DNA of 64,000 nucleotides from Metasolibacillus fluoroglycofenilyticus (lineage in GTDB: Bacteria; Bacillota; Bacilli; Bacillales_A; Planococcaceae). Every line of letters begins with the position of its first letter. The stretch's first letter is position 1. The stretch lies in contig NZ_PYWK01000007.1 of assembly GCF_003049645.1 (NCBI RefSeq), positions 1-64,000 on the forward strand, given 5' to 3'. Below the pieces are notes generated by a model that was not told the DNA's origin, did no database searches, and saw nothing but the letters and a program-made list of their open reading frames with translations. The translations under genes were made by a program, and so were the position numbers. Of this stretch, positions 25,808-34,189 are shown one piece after another.

Positions 25808-26003
25808 TTGGGACTGTCTGAAAAGTCCCTTTTATTTTGTCAAAGCATTGAATGAAAGCTTCTCATTGCTTCTCTTTTATCGAAGGTAAACATCGTTGAA
25901 GCCCGTGTTTATCATATTTTTAAAGGAGGCGCTCTCTATTTTTTTTGTAAAAGATAATCGCTACTGTCCCAAAAGCTGGCTATGCACGGCTTTTGGGACA
26001 GCC
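25808..26003. repeat. Long dispersed element, copy 1
   Basis: About 196 bp filling the gap before the GH18 gene. It starts with hairpin GGGACTGTCTGAAAAGTCCC and ends with the hairpin CTGTCCCAAAAGC/GCTTTTGGGACAG (25964-26001). The body (for example CATATTTTTAAAGGAGGCG, CTCTCTATT) matches the reverse complement of 58971-59177 along its length. Inverted hairpin ends and no coding capacity suggest a MITE-like element. Confidence 0.75.
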
Positions 26004-26104
26004 TCACTTAAAAAATTCAATTACAATTAATAATGTTTCCTCATGAAATCCCTTTCCAAATCATAAAATGCAGATAGCATAATTGATTGATAGGAGGAGC
26101 CGCG

Positions 26105-27394
26105 ATTCAAATTCATGTGGTAAGAGCTGGGGAAAGTTTGTGGAGCATTGCACAAAGCTATGGTACGACGGTAGATGTAGTTGTTCAGGCCAATCAAATT
26201 CCAGAGCCAGATCAGCTTGTTGTAGGGCAGGCATTAGTCGTTCCAATATATGGACATTTTTATACTGTGCGTGCAGGGGACAGTCTATGGTCAATTGCTC
26301 AGAGGTTTCAAATGAACTATTTGACGTTAGCACAAATTAATGGCATTAATCCGTATCAAACATTGCCAGTTGGTTTACGATTGTATATCCCACCTAGAAC
26401 GAAAAGCAATACAGAGGCATTAGCTTATATTGAGCCAAGGGGAGATACAGTTAGTGAGGCGGTACTTAATCAAGCGCGAGAGGCTAGCCCGTATTTGACA
26501 TACTTAGCTCTTTTTAGCTATGAAGCACGTAGAGACGGTTCATTAAAGATACCACCAGCAGGGCAAATTCCTGATATTGCACGCCAGTCAGAGGCAGTGA
26601 TGTCGCTTGTTGTAACGAATTTAGAAGAAGGTAGTTTTAGCGGAGAGCTGGCACAGGATATTTTACAGAGCAGCGCTGTACAGGAGGTTTTGCTGAATAA
26701 TATTTTGGATGAGGCAAGGCGTGTTGGAAATGTGAAGGATATTCATTTCGACTTTGAAGCATTACCAGCAAGTCAGCGCGAGGCTTATGTACAATTTTTA
26801 CGACGGGCAACCGAAAAGTTCCACCCAGCAGGCTATTTAGTATCGGCAGCCCTTGCGCCAAAAACAAGCGATGAAGCACAGGGACCATGGCAAATTGCAC
26901 ATGATTATGGTGCCATCGGGGGAGTTGTTGATTTCGTTGTACTTATGACGTATGAATGGGGCTATATTACAGGGCCACCAATGGCAGTATCACCTATTAA
27001 CGAAGTGGAGCGCGTATTAAATTATGCTTTAACGAAAATGCCTGCAAGTAAAATTATGATGGGGCAAAATTTATATGGCTATGATTGGCCTTTACCATTC
27101 GTACAGGGGCAAACAAGAGCGACTGCACTGAGTCCACAAAGGGCAATTGAGCTAGCAAAGCGTTATCATGCAGCCATTCAATACGATACAACGGCACAAG
27201 CTCCTTACTTCCATTATGTTAACGAGGAGGGGCAATCGCATATTGTTTGGTTTGAAGATGCTAGGTCGATTCAAGCAAAGTTTGATTTAATGAAAAAGCT
27301 AAATGTTAGGGGAATTGCTTACTGGCGACTAGGCTTACCATTCCCACAAAATTGGCTATTGCTAGGGGATAATTTTAATATTCAAAAAAGGTAG
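26105..27394 (+). CDS. LysM-GH18 glycoside hydrolase (SleL/YaaH-like, spore cortex type)
   Basis: About 429 residues. Two LysM peptidoglycan-binding repeats (IHVVRAGESLWSIAQSYG and FYTVRAGDSLWSIAQRF) occupy residues 1-95. A family 18 hydrolase domain follows with KDIHFDFEALP (the DxxDxE region, ending in the catalytic Glu), then FVVLMTYEWGY and the C-terminal GIAYWRLGLPFPQNW. Homologues SleL/YaaH are N-acetylglucosaminidases that degrade cortex fragments at germination; there is no signal peptide, as in those coat proteins. The strong AGGAGGAG at 26092-26099 points to an ATT start codon at 26105 (MQIHVVRAG); a TTG at 26087 lies before the ribosome binding site and lacks one of its own. Confidence 0.88.
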   Translation: MQIHVVRAGESLWSIAQSYGTTVDVVVQANQIPEPDQLVVGQALVVPIYGHFYTVRAGDSLWSIAQRFQMNYLTLAQINGINPYQTLPVGLRLYIPPRTKSNTEALAYIEPRGDTVSEAVLNQAREASPYLTYLALFSYEARRDGSLKIPPAGQIPDIARQSEAVMSLVVTNLEEGSFSGELAQDILQSSAVQEVLLNNILDEARRVGNVKDIHFDFEALPASQREAYVQFLRRATEKFHPAGYLVSAALAPKTSDEAQGPWQIAHDYGAIGGVVDFVVLMTYEWGYITGPPMAVSPINEVERVLNYALTKMPASKIMMGQNLYGYDWPLPFVQGQTRATALSPQRAIELAKRYHAAIQYDTTAQAPYFHYVNEEGQSHIVWFEDARSIQAKFDLMKKLNVRGIAYWRLGLPFPQNWLLLGDNFNIQKR

Positions 27395-27398
27395 AGGG

Positions 27399-27438
27399 CG
27401 TCCGAAAAGCGTGTAGAGCACTGCTTTTCGGACGTTTT
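27399..27438 (+). terminator. Terminator of the GH18 gene
   Basis: CGTCCGAAAAGC and GCTTTTCGGACG around GTGTAGAGCACT, then TTTT. Nearly the same as the tatC terminator at 11806. Confidence 0.92.
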
Positions 27439-27551
27439 AGTGATGTTTTGTTAAAAGAGTGAAAACACTGAATCTAGCAACTTCCTTTGAATTTAAAAAG
27501 AATAGACAAAACATTATATCAAAAATAAGGTGACCTTTTCGGACATCCCTA
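27399..27551. repeat. Hairpin-bounded dispersed element, copy 3
   Basis: Begins with the GTCCGAAAAG hairpin and ends in the lone arm CCTTTTCGGACATCCC (27535-27550). The body contains AACACTGAATCTAGCAAC, which resembles AACATTGGCTCTAGCGG in the element at 58971. Confidence 0.55.
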
Positions 27552-27640
27552 GTGTTCAAATATAATGAATATTGTATACTAGTAAAAACGTGGTCAAGCT
27601 GTTAAAACTTACGTTTGTGATTATGAATAAAGGGGAGATT

Positions 27641-28999
27641 ATGGAAATGAAGGCATTTAAATTAGTTGCCATTTTATTTTTAGTACTACAATTGGCTTTA
27701 CCGATATCTGTAAGTGCGCAAGAAGCAGAAAGCTTTGATTATTTAGCATTAGGTGATTCACTTGCAGCTGGTATTCAAGAAACAGGTGAGCTTGGGCTTA
27801 GTTATGCAGATTTTCTGGCATACAGTATGACAGATGAGTATAATTTAAGCTCATATAATAAAGGATTTGCCTATCCTGGTTATACGACAGAGGATGTATT
27901 AAACGATATTAAAAACAATGTTACTAAGCCTATTTATAATGTAGATGGGCCACAAAGTGACTCGCTTGCAATACGAGATGCTATTGCGAATGCAGAAGTG
28001 ATTACAATTAGCGCAGGCGCAAATGATATACTAAAGCATTTTGATAAGGAAACATTAGCGTTTGACTTGCAAAGTGTTTTTGAAGGAATTCAGCAAATGG
28101 GAAAAAACTATGAAGCCATTTTAAAGGAAATTGCAGCAATTAATCCTGAGGCAACTGTATTTATTATGGGCTACTATAATCCATTCCCTTATTTAGATGA
28201 AAGCTTACAAATTCAATTAGATACACTTGTATCAGCAATTAATAAAACAATTCAAGATGTGTCTTATAATGAATTAGCAATTTTTGTGAATACAGCTGAC
28301 TATGTTGCGGGTGATTTTAAAACATATTTGCCAAATCCGCAAAATATTCATTTAAGCGAAGCAGGCTATCAATTAGTGGCAGATTTATTTTTAACTGAAA
28401 TTTATTATTCTTTATTTGCCTATGAGGATGATTTTGAAGAGTTTGAATATGTAACCTTTACTGATACGGAGGGACATTGGGCAGAGGAATATGCTTCTTT
28501 TGTTGCAACAACAGGCTTAATGAATGGCTATGAGGATGGCTCATTTAAGCCAGACCAAGCGTTGAAGCGTGTGCATATAGCATCTATTATTGCACGCATT
28601 ATTAATACAGAGGCGACGGAAGCTACACCTTTCAAAGATATTTCTAGCTATGCGGAAAAAACGCAGCAGGAAATTGCCGTAGTGTACGAAGCGGGCATTA
28701 TGAAGGGGAATGGCAATTACTTAAAGCCAGAAGAAAAAATAACACGTGCACAAATGGCACTTATTATTGCGCGTCTATATGAATATATATTTGAAGAAAC
28801 ATATGAGCCAGAAAAAATAGCACCATTTAAAGATATTGTGGGCTACGATAGTGAAACGCAAAAAGCAATTACATTGTTGTACGACATGGAAATTACACAA
28901 GGTGTTAGTGATGGCATGTTTGCGCCAAAGAATGATTTAACGCGTGCACAAGCAGCGAAAATAATTACAGAGTTTGTTTTTGCAACTTTGTTTGAGTGA
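27641..28999 (+). CDS. SGNH/GDSL hydrolase with three C-terminal SLH motifs
   Basis: 452 residues. Signal peptide (MEMKAFKLVAILFLVLQLALPISVSA-QE), then an SGNH hydrolase domain: FDYLALGDSLAAG (block I Ser), ISAGANDIL (block III Asn) and NIHLSEAGY (block V His). From about residue 270, three S-layer-homology motifs (FTDTEGHWAEEYASF, FKDISSYAEKTQQEI, FKDIVGYDSETQKAI) anchor it to pyruvylated wall polymer. It is likely an esterase acting on wall or extracellular esters. ATG 27641 is chosen for AAGGGGAG upstream and because the longer frame would precede the signal peptide. Confidence 0.9.
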   Translation: MEMKAFKLVAILFLVLQLALPISVSAQEAESFDYLALGDSLAAGIQETGELGLSYADFLAYSMTDEYNLSSYNKGFAYPGYTTEDVLNDIKNNVTKPIYNVDGPQSDSLAIRDAIANAEVITISAGANDILKHFDKETLAFDLQSVFEGIQQMGKNYEAILKEIAAINPEATVFIMGYYNPFPYLDESLQIQLDTLVSAINKTIQDVSYNELAIFVNTADYVAGDFKTYLPNPQNIHLSEAGYQLVADLFLTEIYYSLFAYEDDFEEFEYVTFTDTEGHWAEEYASFVATTGLMNGYEDGSFKPDQALKRVHIASIIARIINTEATEATPFKDISSYAEKTQQEIAVVYEAGIMKGNGNYLKPEEKITRAQMALIIARLYEYIFEETYEPEKIAPFKDIVGYDSETQKAITLLYDMEITQGVSDGMFAPKNDLTRAQAAKIITEFVFATLFE

Positions 29000-29004
29000 T
29001 TAAA

Positions 29005-29051
29005 GGGGCTGTAGGGAGAGTAGGTTGACACCTGTTTATCCCGACAGCCCC
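29005..29051. terminator. Terminator between convergent genes
   Basis: GGGGCTGT ... ACAGCCCC hairpin with a long imperfect middle; a second, smaller hairpin GGGCTG/CAGCCC follows at 29079-29104. T-runs are poor. Confidence 0.6.
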
Positions 29052-29154
29052 TCCGTATTTATTCAGGAAAAGGGAGGAGGGCTGTCCCGCAAGAGGCTCA
29101 GCCCGAATTGCTATATAAACGATTCCTTAAAAGTAGGTACAGCTAAACTATAAG

Positions 29155-29901
29155 CTATCCTTGCCATTTCAATCCTTCAAAGAAGCGATATACTTCTTCA
29201 AAAACGAGTTCGCGCTCTTGACCTAATGTTAAAATATGTCCAGAGTTGACAAATGTTTTGACTGATTTAATACGCGATTTGACAGAGCTATAAATTAGGT
29301 CTGCGCTTTCACAATAATATTCATCATCCTGTAAGCCGCGTAAAATATGGACGGGTGTTTGAATGCTTTCAAGTTTTGCACTTGTGTCGTTAATCATGCC
29401 TTGTAAATATTCAAGAGATGGCATTTTAACTGCATTTGCAATGCTTGAGCGATTATCAATTGCTTCATCAAATGTTCCCGATAATTTCTTATAATTAATC
29501 GTATATTCAATTACGCGATTTTGCAGGCTATCTGTGCTTTTGGCAATGGCTGGTGCACTCATTGCAACAATTGCCTTTGTTGGGCGCTCTGCACCAAGCT
29601 TTAATGAGAAAATACCACCAAGCGAAACACCTGCTACAGCAATTTCCTCATAGCCAAGATTGCGCAATGTGTCATAGCCCTCAATTACGCTATCCCACCA
29701 TTCTTTCGGGCTTGTTTGAATTAATGTTGTTGGGTCACTGCCATGTCCTTTATATAATGGTGCATGTACTGTATAGTTGCGGTCTGATAAATAACGACCA
29801 AGACGTTTTACATCATTCGTATTACCTGTAAAACCATGTAATAATAGTACTGCACGTTTACCTGCTTCAATTGTGAAAGGCTTTGGGGCAACAATTTTCA
29901 T
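29155..29901 (-). CDS. est: Alpha/beta hydrolase, Est30-like carboxylesterase
   Basis: 248 residues, close in length and motifs to Geobacillus Est30 and B. subtilis YvaK. Oxyanion segment LLLHGFTGN, nucleophile AVAGVSLGGIFSL (GxSxG), catalytic Asp in RGLQDDEYYCESAD and His in NSGHILTLGQER. It hydrolyses short- to medium-chain monoacyl esters in the cytoplasm. It starts at ATG with AAAGGAGAACTT upstream on the minus strand. In B. subtilis the homologue precedes rnr/smpB; here that context is missing and it stands alone. Confidence 0.9.
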   Translation of the reverse strand: MKIVAPKPFTIEAGKRAVLLLHGFTGNTNDVKRLGRYLSDRNYTVHAPLYKGHGSDPTTLIQTSPKEWWDSVIEGYDTLRNLGYEEIAVAGVSLGGIFSLKLGAERPTKAIVAMSAPAIAKSTDSLQNRVIEYTINYKKLSGTFDEAIDNRSSIANAVKMPSLEYLQGMINDTSAKLESIQTPVHILRGLQDDEYYCESADLIYSSVKSRIKSVKTFVNSGHILTLGQERELVFEEVYRFFEGLKWQG

Positions 29902-30088
29902 AATAAGTTCTCCTTTGTAGATTAGAATATGACAATTTTAAGAAAAATGTATTTTAATTCTTGTAATTTTATTTATTTTTTGTTATACGATGCTGTTATT
30001 ACAGCTTATTATAGTAGTGAAAAAATATAAATACAATTTATTATTTCTATCATTTTGATTCCATTTGGTTATCAATAGGAGGGTTAAA

Positions 30089-30985
30089 ATGGAAATTCAA
30101 CAATTATATTATTTTAAAATAGTTGCAACATTGCAGCATATGACGCAAGCCGCAGAGAAACTGAGTATTTCCCAGCCTGCCTTAAGCAAGTCGATTGCTA
30201 ATATAGAACAAGAATTAGGCGTCCCTTTGTTTGACCGACAAGGTCGCTCAATTTTTTTAAATCGTTATGGGGTATTATTTTTAGAAAGCGTAGATATTAT
30301 TTTAGCTGAGCATAGTAAAGTAGTGCAGGAGTTTGCTGAAATTACGAAACCGGGCTTTGGAGAGGTGTCCTTTGGCTTTATACATACGCTTGGTATGGAG
30401 GTTGTACCAGAGCTTATGGCGCAAACCTCAAAAAAATATCCGAATATGCAATTTACCTTAACACAATCAGCATCGCTACGTTTATTAAAGCTTTTAGAGG
30501 ATGGGGATATTGATTTATGCTTATCGCAAAAAATTGAATCGAAACTTTTAGAAATTGATTGGGTAGAGCTTTGGACCGAGGAGCTTTTTGTTATAGTGCC
30601 AGAAAATCATCCTTTAGCAGAGCGGGAATTTATAAAGTTAATTGAAATTAAAGACGACCCATTTATTTCAATTAAACGAGGGAATTCGTTAAGACAAATG
30701 GTCGATACATTATTCCAATCGGTTGGAACTACTACAAATACAACTTTCTCTGCTGAAGAAATGCATACTGTTGCAGGATTTGTTGGCTCAGGGCTTGGTG
30801 TCTCATTAATTCCAAATGTGAAGGGACTTGACCAATTTAATGTAAAGAAAATACGAGTAAGTGAACCAGCATGTTATCGAAAAATAGGGCTTTCATGGGT
30901 GAAAAGTCGCTATCTTTCACCAGCGGCAAATGATTTTAAAAATTTTTTAATTGAATCATTATTACACGAGCAACAAGGCAAATGA
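30089..30985 (+). CDS. LysR family transcriptional regulator
   Basis: 298 residues. N-terminal winged helix-turn-helix (MEIQQLYYFKIVATLQHMTQAAEKLSISQPALSKSIANIEQELGVPLFDRQGR), then a substrate-binding-type effector domain. The YtlI/GltC-like branch in Bacillales has this length. ATG 30089 follows AGGAGG. The Sel1-repeat gene begins 11 bases after its stop with a TTG start, so the two form an unusual two-gene operon. Targets unknown. Confidence 0.9.
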   Translation: MEIQQLYYFKIVATLQHMTQAAEKLSISQPALSKSIANIEQELGVPLFDRQGRSIFLNRYGVLFLESVDIILAEHSKVVQEFAEITKPGFGEVSFGFIHTLGMEVVPELMAQTSKKYPNMQFTLTQSASLRLLKLLEDGDIDLCLSQKIESKLLEIDWVELWTEELFVIVPENHPLAEREFIKLIEIKDDPFISIKRGNSLRQMVDTLFQSVGTTTNTTFSAEEMHTVAGFVGSGLGVSLIPNVKGLDQFNVKKIRVSEPACYRKIGLSWVKSRYLSPAANDFKNFLIESLLHEQQGK

Positions 30986-30995
30986 GGTGACCAAT

Positions 30996-31823
30996 TTGTT
31001 TCAGCAAGAGAAATTAATTACCAAACTACCTAAAGATGAGCAAGCTTTTTGGTTTAAGCAATTAGAGATGGCAAAGCGCGGTGAGCGGGAAGCCATTTAT
31101 AAACTAGTGCAGCTTTATGGAGACAATGGCTGGCACAAAGAGAAAGTATTATGGCTACAGCAAATAGAAGATGAGGCGGAGGCACAATATGAGCTTGCTA
31201 ATTATTATTTTGAAGGGCTTGGCGTAGAGGAAAACGAGCATAAAGCATTGAATTATTATAAAAAAGCAGCGTTGCAAAATCATGCTGATGCCGCCAATAA
31301 CTTGGCGGATATGTATTTGAATGGGGAAGGTGTAGAAGTAGACGAACAATTGGCTTTCTACTGGTTTAGGAAGGCAGCTGAGGCGGGTGTAGTGGAGGCA
31401 ATGTTTACGTTAGGCATAATGCATGAGCAGGGCTTAGCAACGAAAATAAACGAAGAACGTGCATTCCATTATTATTTAAGCTCCGCAAACGGTGGATATG
31501 TAGAGGCCCAGTACCGTGTTGGTATGGTTTATTTAGAAGGTTCGCTAGGACAGCAGTACAATTTACAAAAGGCTATTGCATTTTTTTTAAAGGCAGCTAC
31601 AGTACATCATATCGATGCATTGTTTAATTTGGGCTATATTTTTGCGGAGCCACAGTTCGGCATGCAAGATGGAGTAAAAGCAATCCATTATTTTAAGCAA
31701 GCAGCACTACTCGGTGATACAGAGGCGAAGTTACAGCTAGCTCAGCATTACGAAAGCGGTATAATTGTTGCGCGCAATGAACAAGAGGCACGAAGATGGC
31801 ATCAAGCAGCAAAAGTGAAATAG
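30996..31823 (+). CDS. Sel1-like tetratricopeptide repeat protein
   Basis: 275 residues. Start TTG 30996 is chosen because GAGGTG sits six bases upstream; the open frame extends into lysR but has no other site. From about residue 50 there are about six Sel1 repeats of 33-38 residues (AQYELANYYFEGLGV, AANNLADMYLNGEGV, AMFTLGIMHEQGLA, AQYRVGMVYLEG, ALFNLGYIFAE, AKLQLAQHYESG). No signal peptide. Such solenoids mediate protein-protein contacts. No partner can be named; the linked LysR protein is the obvious candidate to test. Confidence 0.85.
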   Translation: MFQQEKLITKLPKDEQAFWFKQLEMAKRGEREAIYKLVQLYGDNGWHKEKVLWLQQIEDEAEAQYELANYYFEGLGVEENEHKALNYYKKAALQNHADAANNLADMYLNGEGVEVDEQLAFYWFRKAAEAGVVEAMFTLGIMHEQGLATKINEERAFHYYLSSANGGYVEAQYRVGMVYLEGSLGQQYNLQKAIAFFLKAATVHHIDALFNLGYIFAEPQFGMQDGVKAIHYFKQAALLGDTEAKLQLAQHYESGIIVARNEQEARRWHQAAKVK

Positions 31824-31890
31824 TCAACATTACCTGTTTGATAATCCAAAAGTCCTTTTTAAATATTTATATATAGATACTATAGAACTC

Positions 31891-31919
31891 TTGGTTAGTT
31901 TTTTGATAAGGGGTATAAT
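31891..31919 (+). promoter_or_regulatory. SigA-type promoter upstream of the hemAT operon
   Basis: -35 TTGGTT at 31891-31896, 17-base spacer, perfect -10 TATAAT at 31914-31919. It implies a leader of about 180 nt before the 32109 gene, in which TGTCT/AGACA arms can pair near 32045-32092. Confidence 0.6.
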
Positions 31920-32108
31920 ATACTAAAAAATTATTGTAATTAAACATAGTAGGTAAAATGTTTAAAAAATCGATTTAACGTGAAATAGATTATAAAAGCA
32001 TGTTTGGGCATAGTTAATTCAAGTAAGTGCAAACTTCTGCTCCCTGTCTAAAGTACTGTATTATTATACTTTAAATAAATGAAATTAAGACAGTCTGGAT
32101 GTGATAAT

Positions 32109-32591
32109 ATGAGCGAGCAACTTTCAATACAAGATGTAGGGAATCAGGAAACACGTGATTTACAAAGAGTTTTATTGGAGCAGCAGGAGGATATTACAGC
32201 ACTGTGTACAATTATGGAGCAGCTAAGGGTACCTGAACATAGTATTTATAGTAAAGATCAACAGCAACATAACGTCACGCTTCAACAAATGCAGGAAAGG
32301 CAACAGCAACGCTTTCATCATTTAGATCAAATGATTTTCACACATAAACGTCAGCTTAAAAAAGACCAAGCATCAACTGACGGTATTATTACATTCGGTA
32401 AAGAGGTGCGAAAAATGGAGGCGGGTATTCGCACTTTACGTTTATTTTGTGAGGATGTAGTAAAAATGACAGCAGTCGAGTATACAGGCCTAAATCGCGC
32501 AGCAGATAGAATCTATTATTTCGATAAGCGTTCAAAAGCTTTACAAGTGGAAATTCACACATTAAGAGAGGAAATCGATAAAAAACAATAA
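32109..32591 (+). CDS. Conserved coiled-coil-like hypothetical protein
   Basis: 160 residues, strongly hydrophilic and Gln-rich ([35 protein letters not shown]), with predicted long helices and a charged C-terminal helix ([16 protein letters not shown]). No signal peptide or membrane segment. I do not recognise a family. It is 17 bases upstream of hemAT, so probably cotranscribed and perhaps part of the same oxygen-taxis output. The ATG 32109 is chosen to match the GGATGTGAT purine tract; ten residues more are possible from 32079. Confidence 0.65.
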   Translation: MSEQLSIQDVGNQETRDLQRVLLEQQEDITALCTIMEQLRVPEHSIYSKDQQQHNVTLQQMQERQQQRFHHLDQMIFTHKRQLKKDQASTDGIITFGKEVRKMEAGIRTLRLFCEDVVKMTAVEYTGLNRAADRIYYFDKRSKALQVEIHTLREEIDKKQ

Positions 32592-32608
32592 TAGAAGTAG
32601 GTGTTGCT

Positions 32609-33898
32609 ATGTTCTTGAGAAAAAAAGAGAAGAATGAACGTATGCATCTCAATCATTTTGCTGTTGAAATGCGTATAGACCAAGGTTCTAAAATCGCAAA
32701 GCAAATAAAAATGCTGCAAATGACAGACGATGATTTGAAGTTTTTAAAAGCGTTTCAGCCATATGTGGAGGAAAATATTGAGGCCATTGTTGATTATTTT
32801 TACGATGCCATTGGTATGGAGCCAAGCTTAACAAAAATTATTGATGATAATAGTTCTGTAGAAAGATTAAAAAAGACGTTGAAAAAACATATTCGCGAGA
32901 TGTTTAGCGGTCAAATTGATGAGCAGTTTTTTTTAAAGCGTCAACGAATTGCACAGGTACATGTGCATATCGGTTTGCCGACAAAGTACTATATAGGCGC
33001 ATTTCAAAACTTATTTATTAATTTAATGGAAATTGTAGAACAAGAGGTTGAACATCCAAAAGACCAATTTGCTACATTGCGGGCAGTTTCAAAAATATTA
33101 AATTTTGAACAGCAAATTGTGTTAGAGGAGTTTGAAAACGTAGTTCAGCAAACTAAGATTAAACATGAGGAGCAAAAAGAATATATAAGCTGCCAAATTG
33201 TAGAGGCTACAGAAAATTTGGTAGCTGTTGCAGATCAAACTTCGGCTGCTGTTAGCCAGTTACATGAGCAATCTGAGGGGGTTGTGAATTATGCTGAGCA
33301 AGCATTGCAAATATCTAGTAATGCAACGAGTTGTGCTAATGATGGGAATGATCAAATTAACCGGTCACTGCAGCAAATGGAGAAAATTATTCAATCCGTC
33401 GATGAAATTGCGCTAGATATTCATGAGTTAGTCACGATTTCTAGGGAAATGGAAGGCATCATAGCGATTGTAACTAGCATAGCAGATCAAACTAATTTGC
33501 TTTCTTTAAACGCTGCAATAGAGGCTGCACGTGCAGGTGAGGCGGGAAAAGGCTTTAGCGTTGTAGCGGGCGAAGTGCGAAATTTGTCGGAGCAAACGAA
33601 GCTATCTACTAAGAATGTTGCGACTCTTTTACAAAGCTCTAATATTCAGACGGAAAAGCTTTTGTCATCTATGCAGCGCATTCAATCCGCAGTTGCTTTA
33701 GGCGAGCAAAGTCTGTCAGAAACTGCGCAGAGATTTACACAAATTTTAGTAGCAATGGAAGAGCAACAGCAAAAAAATAGTCTAGTAGGACGAGAAGTCC
33801 ATACTATTGGACAAGTCATCGATGATTTAGGAGCTGCATTTAATGAGGTTTCACACTCCGTCGATTCGCTAGCAACAGTTGCGAAAGAGCTTGTATAA
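32609..33898 (+). CDS. hemAT: Heme-based aerotactic transducer HemAT (globin-coupled sensor)
   Basis: 429 residues, standard HemAT length. The N-terminal globin sensor (about 15-180) has the proximal heme His at about 118 in [21 protein letters not shown]. The C-terminal methyl-accepting signalling domain (about 200-429) contains the hairpin-tip core [20 protein letters not shown] and [20 protein letters not shown] that contacts CheA and CheW. It is soluble, binds O2 at the heme and steers aerotaxis. The heme-biosynthesis gene 290 bases downstream is an apt neighbour. Ends in the hairpin at 33914. Confidence 0.93.
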   Translation: MFLRKKEKNERMHLNHFAVEMRIDQGSKIAKQIKMLQMTDDDLKFLKAFQPYVEENIEAIVDYFYDAIGMEPSLTKIIDDNSSVERLKKTLKKHIREMFSGQIDEQFFLKRQRIAQVHVHIGLPTKYYIGAFQNLFINLMEIVEQEVEHPKDQFATLRAVSKILNFEQQIVLEEFENVVQQTKIKHEEQKEYISCQIVEATENLVAVADQTSAAVSQLHEQSEGVVNYAEQALQISSNATSCANDGNDQINRSLQQMEKIIQSVDEIALDIHELVTISREMEGIIAIVTSIADQTNLLSLNAAIEAARAGEAGKGFSVVAGEVRNLSEQTKLSTKNVATLLQSSNIQTEKLLSSMQRIQSAVALGEQSLSETAQRFTQILVAMEEQQQKNSLVGREVHTIGQVIDDLGAAFNEVSHSVDSLATVAKELV

Positions 33899-33913
33899 AA
33901 GTTAATTATTGTT

Positions 33914-33959
33914 AAAAGGTCGATTTGTTCCACAATTTGTGTGACGAATCGGCTTTTTT
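33914..33959 (+). terminator. Terminator after hemAT
   Basis: AAAAGGTCGATTTGT paired with ACGAATCGGCTTTTTT. The GTCGATTTGT arm is shared with the large palindrome at 12052. Confidence 0.88.
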
Positions 33960-34189
33960 GTTTAGCTACATTAGGAAAATTTATGGGCGAATCATACCTA
34001 ATTGCAGGGAAAATCAACAATGAATCTGGTGAATTTTTATAGTTTACGGGCGCAAATATTGGCTAGTCGGGTGAATTATAGCTTTTCGGCTAAACTTATC
34101 ATTTTTGTCACAGAACGAATCTGAAATTTAACGTAAAAACAGCTATACTAAAAATAAGAGAAATTGACGTTTAGCAAGGAGAGACAACA

